Shown here piece by piece: positions 22,880 to 33,063 of a stretch of DNA of 64,000 nucleotides. The notes under the pieces were generated by a model. It did no database searches. It saw only the letters and a list, made by a program, of their open reading frames with translations, and was not told the origin of the DNA. Each line of letters opens with the position of its first letter. Within the stretch, counting starts at the first letter, position 1. Made by a program: the position numbers and the translations under genes. The stretch is from Prorocentrum cordatum (lineage: Eukaryota; Sar; Dinophyceae; Prorocentrales; Prorocentraceae): contig CAUYUJ010010446.1 in assembly GCA_963575745.1 (NCBI GenBank), forward strand, positions 62,001 to 126,000. Direction: 5' to 3'.

Positions 22880-23140
22880 ATATTGATCCTCATGTTCCCC
22901 CATTTCCCTCGTCAGCCCTCCGTCTGTTCATCTCTGCCCCTCCTCCTCCCTTGATCCCTCCCCCCCTCCTCCTCGACCCCTCGTCATCATCGTCCTCCTT
23001 CTCTCCCTCCTCCTCCTCCTCCTCCTCCTCCTCCCCTATCCTGCTCCTCCGCCTCCTCCTCCTCCACCTCCTCCTCCTCCTCATCATTATAATCATCATC
23101 ACCAGCATCATCATCCGCCTCTTTCTTCAAATCTAGGTCC
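22880..23140. repeat. (CTC/TCC)n with short ATC tract
   Basis: Pyrimidine trinucleotide repeats (22,940-23,080) grade into 'atcatcatcaccagcatcat' at about 23,090-23,115. Ser/Pro or Arg-rich frames through it are artefacts. Confidence 0.85.
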
Positions 23141-24237
23141 TCCTCCTCATCCACCTCCGTACCCCTGAATTCTCAGTTCTCAGTTTCAGTCTGACAGCGT
23201 GCCAGCACACATGTCACATGGCAAACAATGGCAAAAGGCTGAAGCCTTGGATTAGTCTGACTCCGTTCCAGCGCCTACGTTGCCCACCAAACGAGAGAGA
23301 GGCTCGGGCGGGAGACTCAAACGCAGACCTGTCCCAGGGAGCACGCCTTTCCCAAGTCCCCGTCTCTTGCTGCACTCGCGGACGGACGACAGTGACCCAG
23401 AAGCTGAGGGCCGCATTTCGTGGCAGCAAATCCTCCACATGTGGTGCACAAAATTATTGGTGGTTCGGTGCCGACCGCCCTGGACATATGGAGCTTATGA
23501 ACCCCTGTGGTCATAATTGTAAACTAAACCAAGAAGCGTGGGGTTCAGCCCCCTACATCCCCTGCGGAGCTCGGGATCCACACGCCTCAAACAGTGAGAG
23601 CACCGCCATGTGGATTCCTCGGACCACTACGGAAACTCGTAAGGGGAAGAGGTGATGGGCGTGGTCTCTGTTCTACCCCGCACGGCAGATCTCACCGACC
23701 TGCTCTGAGAAATAGCCAATCTGCCAGAACGTTACCGATACCTTGGGCCAACTTGGTGTAGTACGAAGTGTGGCCACTCGGACCATGCCGGTATCAGCTT
23801 GGCTGTGCCCGTTTTGATTGGCCGCCACCTTGGCATACTGGTCAGCTGTCTTGTTACCAAAGATAGAGAGACTCGTATTGCTCGTCATTGGCCTACTGTG
23901 CGGGCCTTACCGCGCACGAGACTCACGACCCGCTTAACCCCCGTGACCCGAGACATCGCCCGCCAGAAGTGTTTCTGTGAACACTTTGGTCCGAACTTCC
24001 GAGAATGGGGACCCCAGGAGAGCCTTACAATCAACAGACACTTGGTCATATGCGGGAGCGCCCTCACCGAAGACACACCCGCCTCGGCTCAATTCTTCCC
24101 TCCTCCCGCCTTTGCGGTCTCCTTATCCATGCCTGTGCGCTTCTATGTCGACCTCCAGATCCGTCCCCCTTCTCCTGCACATTTACCCTCACACGCTCTC
24201 GTTCCTTGTCTCTTGTATGTTTTTTGTTGCTGTATGC
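23141..24237. other. Interval without a supported gene
   Basis: A 145-codon plus-strand frame at 23,218-23,655 has no recognisable domain and is overlapped by open frames on the other strand. I see no retroelement motif. Confidence 0.4.
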
Positions 24238-24253
24238 CTCTCTCTCTCTCGCC

Positions 24254-24285
<32 letters not shown>

Positions 24286-24307
24286 TTTGTCATTTCTCTC
24301 TCCCTCT
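24238..24307 (+). repeat. (CT)n microsatellite
   Basis: A CT-dinucleotide tract with minor interruptions, immediately upstream of LINE 2 sequence. Confidence 0.9.
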
Positions 24308-25083
24308 GCCTTTCTAGCCCTGGCACAATGGGCCATCGCGCCCCTTCGAATCACGGTGCCCAATCCCGAGGTCTTCGAACTCCTCCCGGCGAAGCTGGAT
24401 CCCTCGCGGCACATGGAAAGCGAGCGGCACCTTCCTCCTATGCTCTCCAATCGCCGCGGCCGCCATAGGCAAGGGCCGCTGGGCGACGACTGCGGCTCCT
24501 CCGACAGGAGGCTCACGTGCCGTGGAACCAACGCCCCTGTTTGCTCTCAAAGACGCGCGGAGTGCTGCCCTCCGCGCAGGCGGCGCTGATCGCGCCCCCC
24601 ACGCGCATTCGACGAGCTCGCAATCGACGTCCCTGACGGGCTTGCAGCGGTCTCTCGGACAATAAACAACGATACGGACCAGATCAAGACCAGCCTCGAG
24701 CGCCTGCATGGCCAACATAAGATTAGATGGACGCAAGACGACCACAATCCCGCCAAAGGCTCCCGCACTGGCGGGGCTCCGACCCAGCCAAAGGCGGCGG
24801 TGCCTCAGACGCTGTGGATCCCCGCTCCTCCGCCCCGACCCATCCGACTGGTCCCTTCCAGCCTCAGAATACCCAGCACGCAACGCAGCAGGCAAAACCA
24901 TCGCCGAAAATGTCTCGCCCCACGGCGACGACGGCGTTGAACGGTTGACTGCGCAACTACGCCAGCAGGACGCCCGACTCTCCGATCGTCCTCGGCCCCA
25001 AGAACACCGACGAACGAAGAACGGAAATGGCCGCCCGCGTCCTGCGCCGCGTCTCCCAGGCTACCAGACCTGAGCTGTTTTAA

Positions 25084-25503
25084 ATGAATGGAACCCGCCG
25101 CCCGACATCGCCAAATTCAGGCTGTGCTTTCACGAGAAACACCGGAGATGTAGCCGCATGGTCGGGGCCTACACCAGACCTCTGGCCCGCGCCAACGGCA
25201 ACCTCCAAGGCAGCTTTTTCTCCCTCGACGACATCGAACACCGTGCGTGCGCGGGCCATGCGACAGCACCGACACGCACCCCGCTCACTGATTCCAACAT
25301 TCGTCGACGACAACAGCTCCGCGGCCCCCGCGGCCACGGGGCTCCAAGCGTCGCTCGGCGAAACCGCCCTCTTCGACGGGCCACCTAGCCAAGGTGGTCG
25401 GCTGGGCCGCGGGCGAGGGGCCTCACAGCCAGGTGGCCCCCCTTCAGCTCCGCGGGCAGCCGCTGCAAGCAGCTCGCCGCCAGCTGAAGCTTGCGGGGGC
25501 TAA
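25084..25503 (+). pseudogene. LINE 2 RT palm remnant with FVDD box
   Basis: The frame contains 'SLIPTFVDDNSSAAPAATGL', in which F-V-D-D at 25,300-25,311 is the motif C Asp pair. The upstream fingers/palm text ('WNPPPDIAKFRLCFHEKHRR', 'SFFSLDDIEHRA') lies in two other frames, so the palm is split. Confidence 0.45.
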
Positions 25504-26539
25504 ATCAACGTCGCACCTGTTGCTGCCGATGCCCAACTGGACCTTGAAGCCACCGCTGGCGCCAGAGCACGCCGGGGGCCGTCGCCAGACTGAGACGCAT
25601 CGGGCGCCTCCTAGGAGGCACTCAAGCGAGAGCACGTTATGTCGAATCCCTCGCGGCCAGCACGTGCACCGCCAGCGCCGGAATTCAAGCGCCCAACCAG
25701 AGGGCCGAACAAATCCGCGACAACGCCGCGCTCGTGGCCATGAGGCCCAAGCGAACATCATGGATCTCACATTGGGCCCTCTACGCTCTCGTCGCCCCTG
25801 GGGGAGCCATCGAACTTGGCGGGATCGCGCAAAGGGAAGAGTCTGTTGGTCTTGGAAGCTAAGTGCGAAGAGACACCAGCCTCGACGCCAAAGCTAAACT
25901 GCTGCGTGACCACGCGCAGACCTTCCAAGGAGGAGGCCCAGTTAGGTGCAGCGCGGCAAAACCATCGCCAAATTTGAACGGACCTGGCCAACCTACGGCA
26001 CGACGCATGAAGGCGGCGGCATTCTCCTGTCACGGAAGCACCTGCCAGCAGGGTCGATCGCGCGCGCGCTCCGCGCTTCGCAAAGGAGGTCCTTCTCGCC
26101 GCCCATGCTGTCAAACAGGGTCTTGACTACTTCGCTAACTCTTGACTACTTCGCTAACGCGTGGCTTCTACGCGCCAACGAGAAGCCCAAATGCGCGGCT
26201 CGCGCGAGGAGGGCCGCGCCCAGCAAAGAGAAGTCGAGGCTGGCATCTCGGCGCGCCCATCCCCGCTGGGCAGATGGCGCAACCAAGAAGAGAAGAACCA
26301 AGAACACACTGCCTGGAAATGCCCAAGAGGGCAGCTCTGGAAATGATCGCCGGGCAACAGAGGCGAGATCTGCCGCCATATGCTAGACACTTCGGTCTTC
26401 TGGAGGAAGACCCAAATACCCCATCTCCAAGACAGGTCGCCCTCGCTAAGGACGAGCTCCCGCGGCCCATTCCGTTGCCAGCGCCAGGGGGCCCCGCCGG
26501 TGACCCCTACGAGGAATGCGACGGCGAGCGCGGAGCCCG

Positions 26540-27070
26540 GTGGGCCTGCGCTACCACCGATGGAGCCTGCCCCCACCACCCAGCGCGCCTGCTGCTCGCC
26601 AGGGCTGGCGCAGGTGTGCACTATGGCCCCGATCACCGGCTTAACTACTCTGCGCCTCTGCGCGGGTGCACGGGCTGGCCCAGTCCGCGCAGAGCGCCGA
26701 GACGCTGGCCATGTTCCATCTGGTCGCCGCGGCTGAACTGCCTGCTCACATTTCCGTTGCTAACCAAGCCGTGGTCGACAGATTCGAGGACCTTCTCGCT
26801 GATAAACCAACGCCGCGAGCGGGTGCTCAAGGCGACTTCTGGCTCAAAGTCCATTGGATCCTACAGGCCAAACCGGACGCGCTCAACGTTCAGAAAATTT
26901 TTCCACCAAAAATAACACCTGTGCGAGCAAGGCATCGAAGAGGGGCGCATCACGCGAATTGCAGAAGCCTTGAAAAGCCACGCCGATGAGCTTGCCACTG
27001 CCAGCGCACGCATGCACGCCTTTCCACCAGGCTTCATCGACGCCGCCAAGTCGCGACATAAATTCGCTGC
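26540..27070 (+). pseudogene. LINE 2 RNase H domain
   Basis: 'ATTDGACPHHPARLLLARAG' (first Asp at 26,559), then after a frame change 'SAQSAETLAMFHLVAAAELP' (Glu at 26,699), 'ISVANQAVVDRFEDLL' (the position of T-D-S reads A-N-Q) and 'QGDFWLKVHWIL', ending in 'KSHADELATASARMH' near 27,000. This is the order of the RNase H fold. The third acidic residue appears replaced and one frameshift splits the domain. Confidence 0.55.
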
Positions 27071-27430
27071 AATCCTACACTTCCCGGCCGTCGCTATCTA
27101 TGACCGTTGTCACCAGACGATCCCCTTGCCTGGCAGGAAGACGGGATACTCTAGGGCCGAACTCAGCAAGATTAAGCCCAATCTTCTCAGGACAGGCCAA
27201 GGCGGGAACGAGCCACCAGGCTCACCAGGAGGCCCCGACCACCCAGGTGGCCCACCAGGACCTAACTACTTCGACCACCTTCGACGGAAACGATTTCGAA
27301 GCCCATCGCCTCCATGAACGACGGCGACCGCGACGACGAACGCAACGACCACGCTCACCCGCACGACGCGCGCCAATCACGTCCCCCCAACGGGCAGGAC
27401 CAAGCGGCTGTCGACATTCCCTCTCCTGAC

Positions 27431-28130
27431 CACCGCTACCAGTTCCCACCACCATCAAACCGGCTCCTCCTCCCACCAGGGTACGGAGAGCTGTGAACGG
27501 CCAACTGCCACCACCGGCGCACAGCGGTCCGACCGCAGGCAAACACTCACGCAACTCCTCTCGGCGGCCACGCGGCACCCTGACGGTGACCGCGAATCGC
27601 GCCTCAACGCGCTGCACCAGCGAGCCAATCACCTCGCCCCCCAGCACATCCTCGAACAATTCGCTAGATTAGTTGACAGCTTCCATCGTGCTCAAGCGGC
27701 CTGGCACGCATTGCAGCAGGCCTTCCGGCCTGCCACCTCCAAGACAGTCTCCAGGCCATCCTTGCTGTTAGCGCTGCACACTAGTGTCAGCGCCCCTCCT
27801 CCGCGTGGATTTCGTAAACTGGTCGCCCTAGTTCCGCTGCCCTATAGTTGGGCCACAGCGGGGGCCGCCCCAAAGCGGCACCGTTACTGCCAGGGCGCCG
27901 TATCACGCATGCCAAAACGTGAGTACAGCCGGCGTCTCTCTGTTTGCTGGTGCGCAGAAGGTGCGAGCTTCGCCCTGACCTCCACGCCCCGCTCCCGGTT
28001 TCCAGTCGGCCCCGCCCCCCAAAGACCGCGCCAGGAGGGAGGGTACTCTCCCCACCCCTGTTCGCACAGCGGTACCTCCCGCACGAGGTTGGCTCGAAGG
28101 CGACCGAGTAACTTCGGAACGTCGAATTGT
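27431..28130. other. Interval without recognisable gene
   Basis: LINE 2 tail-like Pro/Arg-rich sequence fades out. Plus-strand frames at 27.7-28.3 kb carry no family motif. Confidence 0.4.
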
Positions 28131-28156
28131 TGCTATCTCTCTCTCTCTCTCTCTAA
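28131..28156 (+). repeat. (CT)n microsatellite
   Basis: Short CT dinucleotide tract. Confidence 0.9.
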
Positions 28157-28184
28157 ACGTGCCTCTCTGCCTTTTCTGCTTACG

Positions 28185-28940
28185 TGGTGCATCACCATAA
28201 TTCGAATCGTCATCGCCATCACCATCACAATCGAGAGCACCTTCATCAGTCTCCTATTCATCGGCACTCCCCTCGCCAAGAACTTCATGATCCCTCATTA
28301 TTCTTATGATGATGGTGATGGTGACTAATGGTAGCTATCCCCGCCTCCTCCTCCTCGTCTTCTTCCTCCAATTCCTCGACCACTACGTCCTTCACTCCTT
28401 CACCTCCACCTGAGCCTCTTTTCCACAGGAGGAAAAGGACGGAACGAAGCGTAGTCTCCACCTCTTCGTTATCATGTGTATCCTTCCGTTCTCCTGATTA
28501 CCATCACCATCCTCCTCCTCCCCATTACCCTCCTCAACCTCATCTTCATCTTCATCATAATCAGCATACTCATCGTCATCATCAGCATCATCATGCTCAT
28601 CAGCATCATCCTCATTATCATCCCTATCACCATAAGCATCATCAGCATCGTCACCATCACCATCAGCCTCATCATATTCGCCATCACCATAATCAACATC
28701 ATAATCATAATCATCAACAACACGTTCATCATTAGTTCCACCATCGCATTACTATGTTTAACCATCCCAAGCATCATCAGCATCATCATCACCGGCACTC
28801 CATTTCGATCTGCATCCGGATCATGATCTTCATCATCATCATCAACCTCATCGTCATCATCGTTCTCGCCATCGTCACAATCACCGTCATCGACATCATC
28901 AACATCATATTCATCCTCATCATAATCATCTTCATCATCC
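28185..28940. repeat. ATC/CAT-rich cryptically simple tract
   Basis: Long, imperfect CATCAT/ATCACC sequence, interrupted by Pro-rich CCTCCT at 28,340-28,420. Read on the minus strand it gives Met- and Asp-rich frames. Similar ATC tracts stand at the 5' ends of both DIRS-like copies (42,900-43,190; 46,719-47,040). Confidence 0.85.
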
Positions 28941-29361
28941 GCTACAGCCCAGGCAACCCCAACATTTCTGTGTGGCGGGCGTCCTGGGCGATTCCACCGA
29001 AGGGCGCAGTGGCGAGCAAACGAGCCGCACAGGAGGAAGAGAGGAGGGAGACAAGGGACCAAAGCACCAACACACCACCGAGGAGGAGAAAGAAGAGGGA
29101 GAGGAGGGCGGGCCAGAAAAAGACTTGAGCAGGCGCGGTTGCGGCACATCGGCGCGACCGCGACGGCCCTCGGTTCCAAAAGGGATGATATGTGAAAGAC
29201 ACTGCCATTTCCCGCTACACCCCAGGCCACCCCAACTTTTCAGTGCGGCGGGCGTCCTGGGCGATTCCACCGAAGGGCGCAGCGGCGAGCGAACGAGACG
29301 CACAGGAGGAAGAGAGGAGGGAGACAAGGGACCAAAACACCAACACACCACCGAGGAGAAC
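28941..29361. repeat. Pair of 149-base direct repeats enclosing a 95-base retroelement 5'-end motif
   Basis: R1 (28,941-29,089) and R2 (29,214-29,361) share 'gcgggcgtcctgggcgattc' and 'gagggagacaagggaccaaa'. Between them, 29,113-29,207 matches 42,805-42,899 and 46,624-46,718 ('gacttgagcaggcgcggttg', 'accgcgacggccctcgg'), the 5' ends of the two DIRS-like copies. It lies in the same orientation, so the motif flanks copy 1 as a direct repeat. It contains the ATG of the element's first ORF. Confidence 0.8.
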
Positions 29362-29771
29362 TCCCGAGCCCGAGAGGAGAAATGGCGACGGGAAACGGCG
29401 CCGATAGAACATAAACTGATGACTAAAAACCGCCATACGGCAATGGGCAGGATACTTGGGCAAGGATAAACGAAAGCCTGTTTGCCTCGCAACTAAAACA
29501 GAACAATTGCAACAAACGCACAGGATAAGGCTCGGCAAGGCGGGCCTTCAAGCGGATGGTGCACCAAGAGGCGGGCCTGGCTCCAGGAGCTGCGCGGCAG
29601 GGCCACACGGACCGCAGTGCCCCCCCCCCCCCCCCCGCAGCCAGCCTCGGGTAGCGCGACGGACGACTGGCAGGTCGAGGTTGAACCATGGTTTTGAAGT
29701 AAAGTCCATCGGCAGCGCCGCGATGCCCTTGCGCCGCAGCGCCGCCGACAGGCGGCCCGTCCGGCAAACAG

Positions 29772-30500
29772 CTAGCTCCAGGACGGCGGTGCGAGGGGCG
29801 GCGTCTGAAGTTCTTGTGGGAGGCTCAACCGCGGCGCAGCTGGGGGACGAGAGCCGCCCGTCTCTTTGCAGGGAACTCGTCCGACGCTCTCCACTGACGC
29901 AGCCTGCACGCTGCGAGAGGGAAGCCCTCCCGGGCCAGGGCACAGGCCGCCCCCCTCAAGCCCAGACGGAGCGAGGCGGGGGGGTGGCCACAAGAGCGAT
30001 CTCCTGGGGGGCGGCCGCCGCTTCAGCCCCAGTAGCGCCGGCACCGGGAAGACGAAGGTGTCGAACGCCGCGGAGAAGCCCCGAGCAGCGTCTCCCCGGG
30101 GCGCTTCCGCTCGTTTGGATAGCGCAGCCGCACGGCGAGCGCTGAGCCCTCGACGCCCGCCGCGACGGGGGGGGGGCGCCTGCGCGCCCGTCCAGAAGTC
30201 GCGCTCGGACGCGGGGAAGTAGCACGCGAAGCTCGGGATCATCGCACTCGTCTGCTCGAGGCGAGAGGCCGCGACCCCGCCGTGGCCGCGGAAGTGCCGG
30301 TAGTCGACGTAGGTCGCCATCCTCGTGTCCAGCTGCTCCCGGACGCTCCAGTCCAGGTGGGGCCGCAGGCGCCCCCCGATGAACGCGCCCGCTCGCCTGT
30401 GGTACTCCACCAGAGTGGCCTTGCCGACGGCCCGCTGCTCGAGGTAGGCGAGGCTCATCAGGGGGCTGCCTCGCAGCGCCTCCCCCCGGCGCGGGGCGGC
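29772..30500 (-). pseudogene. Tyrosine-recombinase-like domain, copy 1
   Basis: 'SPLMSLAYLEQRAVGKATL' and 'EYHRRAGAFIGGRL' match the SAM-like N-terminal helices of DIRS-type recombinases (L-E-x-x-A-V..T..Y..F). 'LDTRMATYVDYRHFRGHGG' and later 'FDTFVFPVPALLGLKRR' (about 30,030) follow the same family pattern. I cannot identify the R-H-R-Y catalytic residues downstream; the C-terminal part (30,000-29,480) is frame-scrambled and crosses a 17-C run at 29,621. In DIRS elements this enzyme inserts a circular cDNA without target duplication. Confidence 0.5.
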
Positions 30501-30659
30501 CGCTTGCGGGACAGGCGCTGTCAGGATAGCCAATGCAGCAGCCAGGGGGGCAGGCTGGGGCAGCGCTGGGCGCCCCGTCGGCCACGAAATCTTGCTGCAG
30601 CGGGCCCGCTTCCCCCCTGTCGCTTCCCCGACCGCGCAGGCGATCCCTCGGCGCAACAA

Positions 30660-31312
30660 CCACCTCGGACCCGACCGCCTTGATAATTATGCGGGGGGGG
30701 GGGGCACGCGAGGGAGCGCCCGCAGGTTTGAGCTCTCTGGGGATCCGCGCGGCGATGACGCGCAAGCGACAGGCGAGGGCGCGGGCGTAGATCTCCCGCA
30801 AGACGCTGCGCTGCTGCGGCGACGACCCGCGGCCCTTGCCGATCGCGAGGACGAGCGACATCTTGTCGACCACGCACGCGATCCTACTCCCGAAGTCATT
30901 GGCGGACCTGAGCTGGCGGCGGAGAGCAGGGGCCACCGCTGGGCCCATCGGCGCGGTAGATGTCGAAGTAGTCCCTCCACGGGAAGGAATGCGTGATCGC
31001 CCAGCCGTCGCTGACGAGAATGTTGGGGTCGATTTCACCGAATGGCTCGTCCCAGTCCTTGGCCTCCACGGACGGCAGCCTGCCTGGGTCGCGCAGCGCA
31101 GCGGCAGCGTCGGCCGTGCCCAGGGCGCGCTCTCGCGCGCGGGCGGACTCCTCGAAAAGGCATCGCCACATTTCCGCGGCGCGGCCGATCTGCGCAGCCA
31201 CCTCTGGGCCGCAGCGGCGGCAGCGCGCCCCGCAGCCCCGGCCCGACGCGCCGCTGGCAGCGATCTCGTTGCGCCAGTCGGCGTCGGCGAAGACGGCGAA
31301 GGCGCGCGGCTG
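30660..31312 (-). pseudogene. RNase H domain remnant, copy 1
   Basis: 'DADWRNEIAASGASGRGCG' (D-A-S-x-x-G-x-G start box, the Asp read as Gly), 'WAITHSFPWRDYFDIYRADG', then after a frame change 'SRIACVVDKMSLVLAIGKGR' (normally T-D-N: third catalytic box, Asp kept) and 'IPRELKPAGAPSR' (normally W-I-P-x-E-x-N-x-A-D..S-R). This is the RNase H seen directly after RT in DIRS/gypsy-type elements. Three box changes and one frameshift indicate decay. Confidence 0.58.
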
Positions 31313-32770
31313 GTCAGAGGGGCAGGGCCTCGCCCCTGGCGGCCTGGGTGAAAGCGTAGACAGAGTCAAAGATGGCCTGCGAGCACCGCTTGAGCAGCAT
31401 GACCCAGGCCCAGTGCCCGACGACGATCTCCAGGATGGGGCCCCGAATCTTAAGGCGGCAAGGGAGCTCCTCGATCGCGCGGCGCAGCCTCCAAGCGAGG
31501 CGGGCGGAGACCCGCGCAGAGTGGCGGCGCCCGTCGAGGTCGCGGGCGTCGAAGCTGGTGATCCGCGCGGCGTCGACCTGCTCGTGGGCGACGAAGCCGA
31601 GGGAGGTGAGCTCGCGCTCGACCTTGCCAGCCACTACCTGCACCTCGGCGCGCCGCGAGCCCGCCGCGATGTAGTTGTCGACGTAGGCCGCGCCGGCGGC
31701 GGGGAGCTCGGGCCCCGGCCTGACGCCCAAGCTGCGGCGCCGCACCTGCAGGACGGGGGCGAGGCGCTCGGAGACGGCCCGGCGCAGATGCAGCGCCCAG
31801 GACCAGCCAATGGGAACGATGGCAAGCTCGGTGAGCAACCAGTCAGACTCGTGAACCGAGACGCCGCCCACGCGAGAAATACCAGCGAGGCCCGCCCGCG
31901 CGGGAGGGGGTGCGAAGTACTCGCAGAGGCCCTCGTGCCTCGTGGAATTGCGTGGCGTAGAAGGCGTTCGCGATGTCGCCGCTGCTGAACCACGCGCCCC
32001 CGCTGCCCTGCGTCTCCACGCGGGCGAACGCCCCGCCGCTGAGCAGCTCGGCGCAGGGGGGCGGCTTGAAGTGGGCGTTGCTGACGCGGGCATCGAAGAC
32101 GAGGCGCTGCTGCCCCGACTTCTTAGCCGCGACGAAGACACCCAGGAGCCCGCAACGGCCGCGAGCAGGAAAGACGCGCAGCATGCCCCGCCCCAGCAAC
32201 TCGGCGACGAACTCGCCGTAGGTGGCGGGAAGTCGTAGTCTAGGACCGATGTAGGGCTGAACAAATCAGAAGTCTCGACGAACGGCCGCAGCCTCCGCCG
32301 GCGGGCGAAGCACGCGGGCCTTCCACCCCTGCAGCGATATAAACGGTCAGCCTCCAGAAGGGCACCCTCCAGCGCGACGGGCGCGGAGCCGCCTGAAGGC
32401 CAGGGCGCGAGGTCCTCGCTGTAGGAAATCCTGTCACCCCCACGGAGTAAAGCGGGCAACTGGAGCAAATGTCGGAGAGGGCGTGCATGCGGGAGATGTC
32501 AGGGGGCGGCCCGCCGAATTTGACATGCTGATCAGCGATGTAATCCAGGGGCTGACGCAGCAACGAAGGTCGCTTCCGCATCGGAGGCGGCCCGCCCCCA
32601 GCCGGCCAGTCGAGCGCCCCGACGCCGTCGCTGGCCCAGGCGATGCGAGCCCGCGCGGCTGCGCCGGCACCTGCGAGTTGGGGCTCGTCATCAGGAAGAA
32701 GCGGAAGAGGGGGGGGATGTCGCTGACGACTGACCGCCATGGCGAGGACCACGACGTCAGGAGCGAGGGG
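31313..32770 (-). pseudogene. Reverse transcriptase, DIRS-like copy 1
   Basis: An N-terminal Arg/Pro-rich part (32,770-32,240) is followed by the fingers: 'GVFVAAKKSGQQRLVFDARV' (about 32,140), motif A 'WFSSGDIANAFYATQF' (catalytic Asp codon at 31,975-31,977), motif B region 'IVPIGWSWALHL' and motif C 'YVDNYIA' (31,685 downward; second Asp replaced by Asn), then thumb 'LASLGFVAHEQ'-type text. The segment with motif A (about 32,230 to 31,940) is in a different frame from the rest. The same two shifts occur in copy 2. Confidence 0.66.
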
Positions 32771-32772
32771 CC

Positions 32773-32777
32773 AGCAG
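32773..32777. repeat. Target-site duplication of copia B, left
   Basis: AGCAG directly outside the LTR; identical to 40,980-40,984. The uninterrupted copy 2 has AGAAG at the corresponding site (44,788-44,792). Confidence 0.85.
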
Positions 32778-33063
32778 TGCAAGTAGTCGGCGGAAATTGC
32801 GCAGTGGTATTGATCTATGATCTTTTTACTGAACTCCTACAGTTCGGGCCCTGCTCACAGGGCATCTAAACTCCCGTGCCTCTGAGCACAAGCGAGGGGG
32901 CGCTAGAGCCGAGACGGTAGCAGGCAAACCGCATACGTAAACCATAAATTCAATCACACACTAAAGCGATGCAACACCATGGAATATGGAACAAATATGA
33001 AACACCTGCTACCCTGCTGGACTCACTCACTCATGCTCAGCCTTGCTCAACCTCGGAATTGCA
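32778..33063 (-). repeat. 3' LTR of copia B
   Basis: 286 bases; on the element strand it starts TGCAATTCC and ends ACTTGCA. About 96% identical to the 5' LTR. The pol reading frame ends inside it at 33,037. No strong polypurine tract precedes it; only 'GGAGGA' lies about 15 bases upstream. Confidence 0.95.

Larger units (their letters stand above)
24310..27430 (+). mobile_element. LINE 2: decayed non-LTR retrotransposon with RNase H
   Basis: Plus-strand order: RT region with 'RLCFHEKHRRCSRMVGAYTR' (25,115-25,180) and 'FVDD' motif C (25,300-25,311), a post-RT region with 'LLGGTQARARYVESLA' (about 25,600), a 'QEHTAWKCP' Cys/His scrap (26,305-26,330), RNase H (26,550-27,060) and a Gly/Pro/Arg-rich tail. 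It has the same overall plan as LINE 1 but is not close in sequence. Frames break repeatedly; no poly-A or target duplication is visible. Confidence 0.58.
28941..32777 (-). mobile_element. DIRS-like element copy 1, 3' part (RT - RNase H - recombinase-like)
   Basis: The 3' half of a minus-strand element whose 5' half lies at 40,980-42,899; copia B separates them. Downward it carries the RT N-terminal region, RT palm, RNase H and a tyrosine-recombinase-like domain. 31,215-32,777 is homologous to 43,192-44,787 (copy 2). The exact 3' end is uncertain; the R1/R2 repeats at 28.9-29.4 kb may mark it. Confidence 0.6.

Noticed and set aside
22890-23136. Ser/Arg-rich small ORFs
   Set aside because: They translate a (CTC)n tract.
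23218-23655. 145-codon plus-strand ORF as a gene
   Set aside because: No recognisable domain, competing open frames on the other strand, and located among simple repeats.
32240-32770. Separate gene upstream of the DIRS-like RT
   Set aside because: The same text precedes the RT in copy 2 in the same frame as motif C, so it is the N-terminal part of the RT protein.
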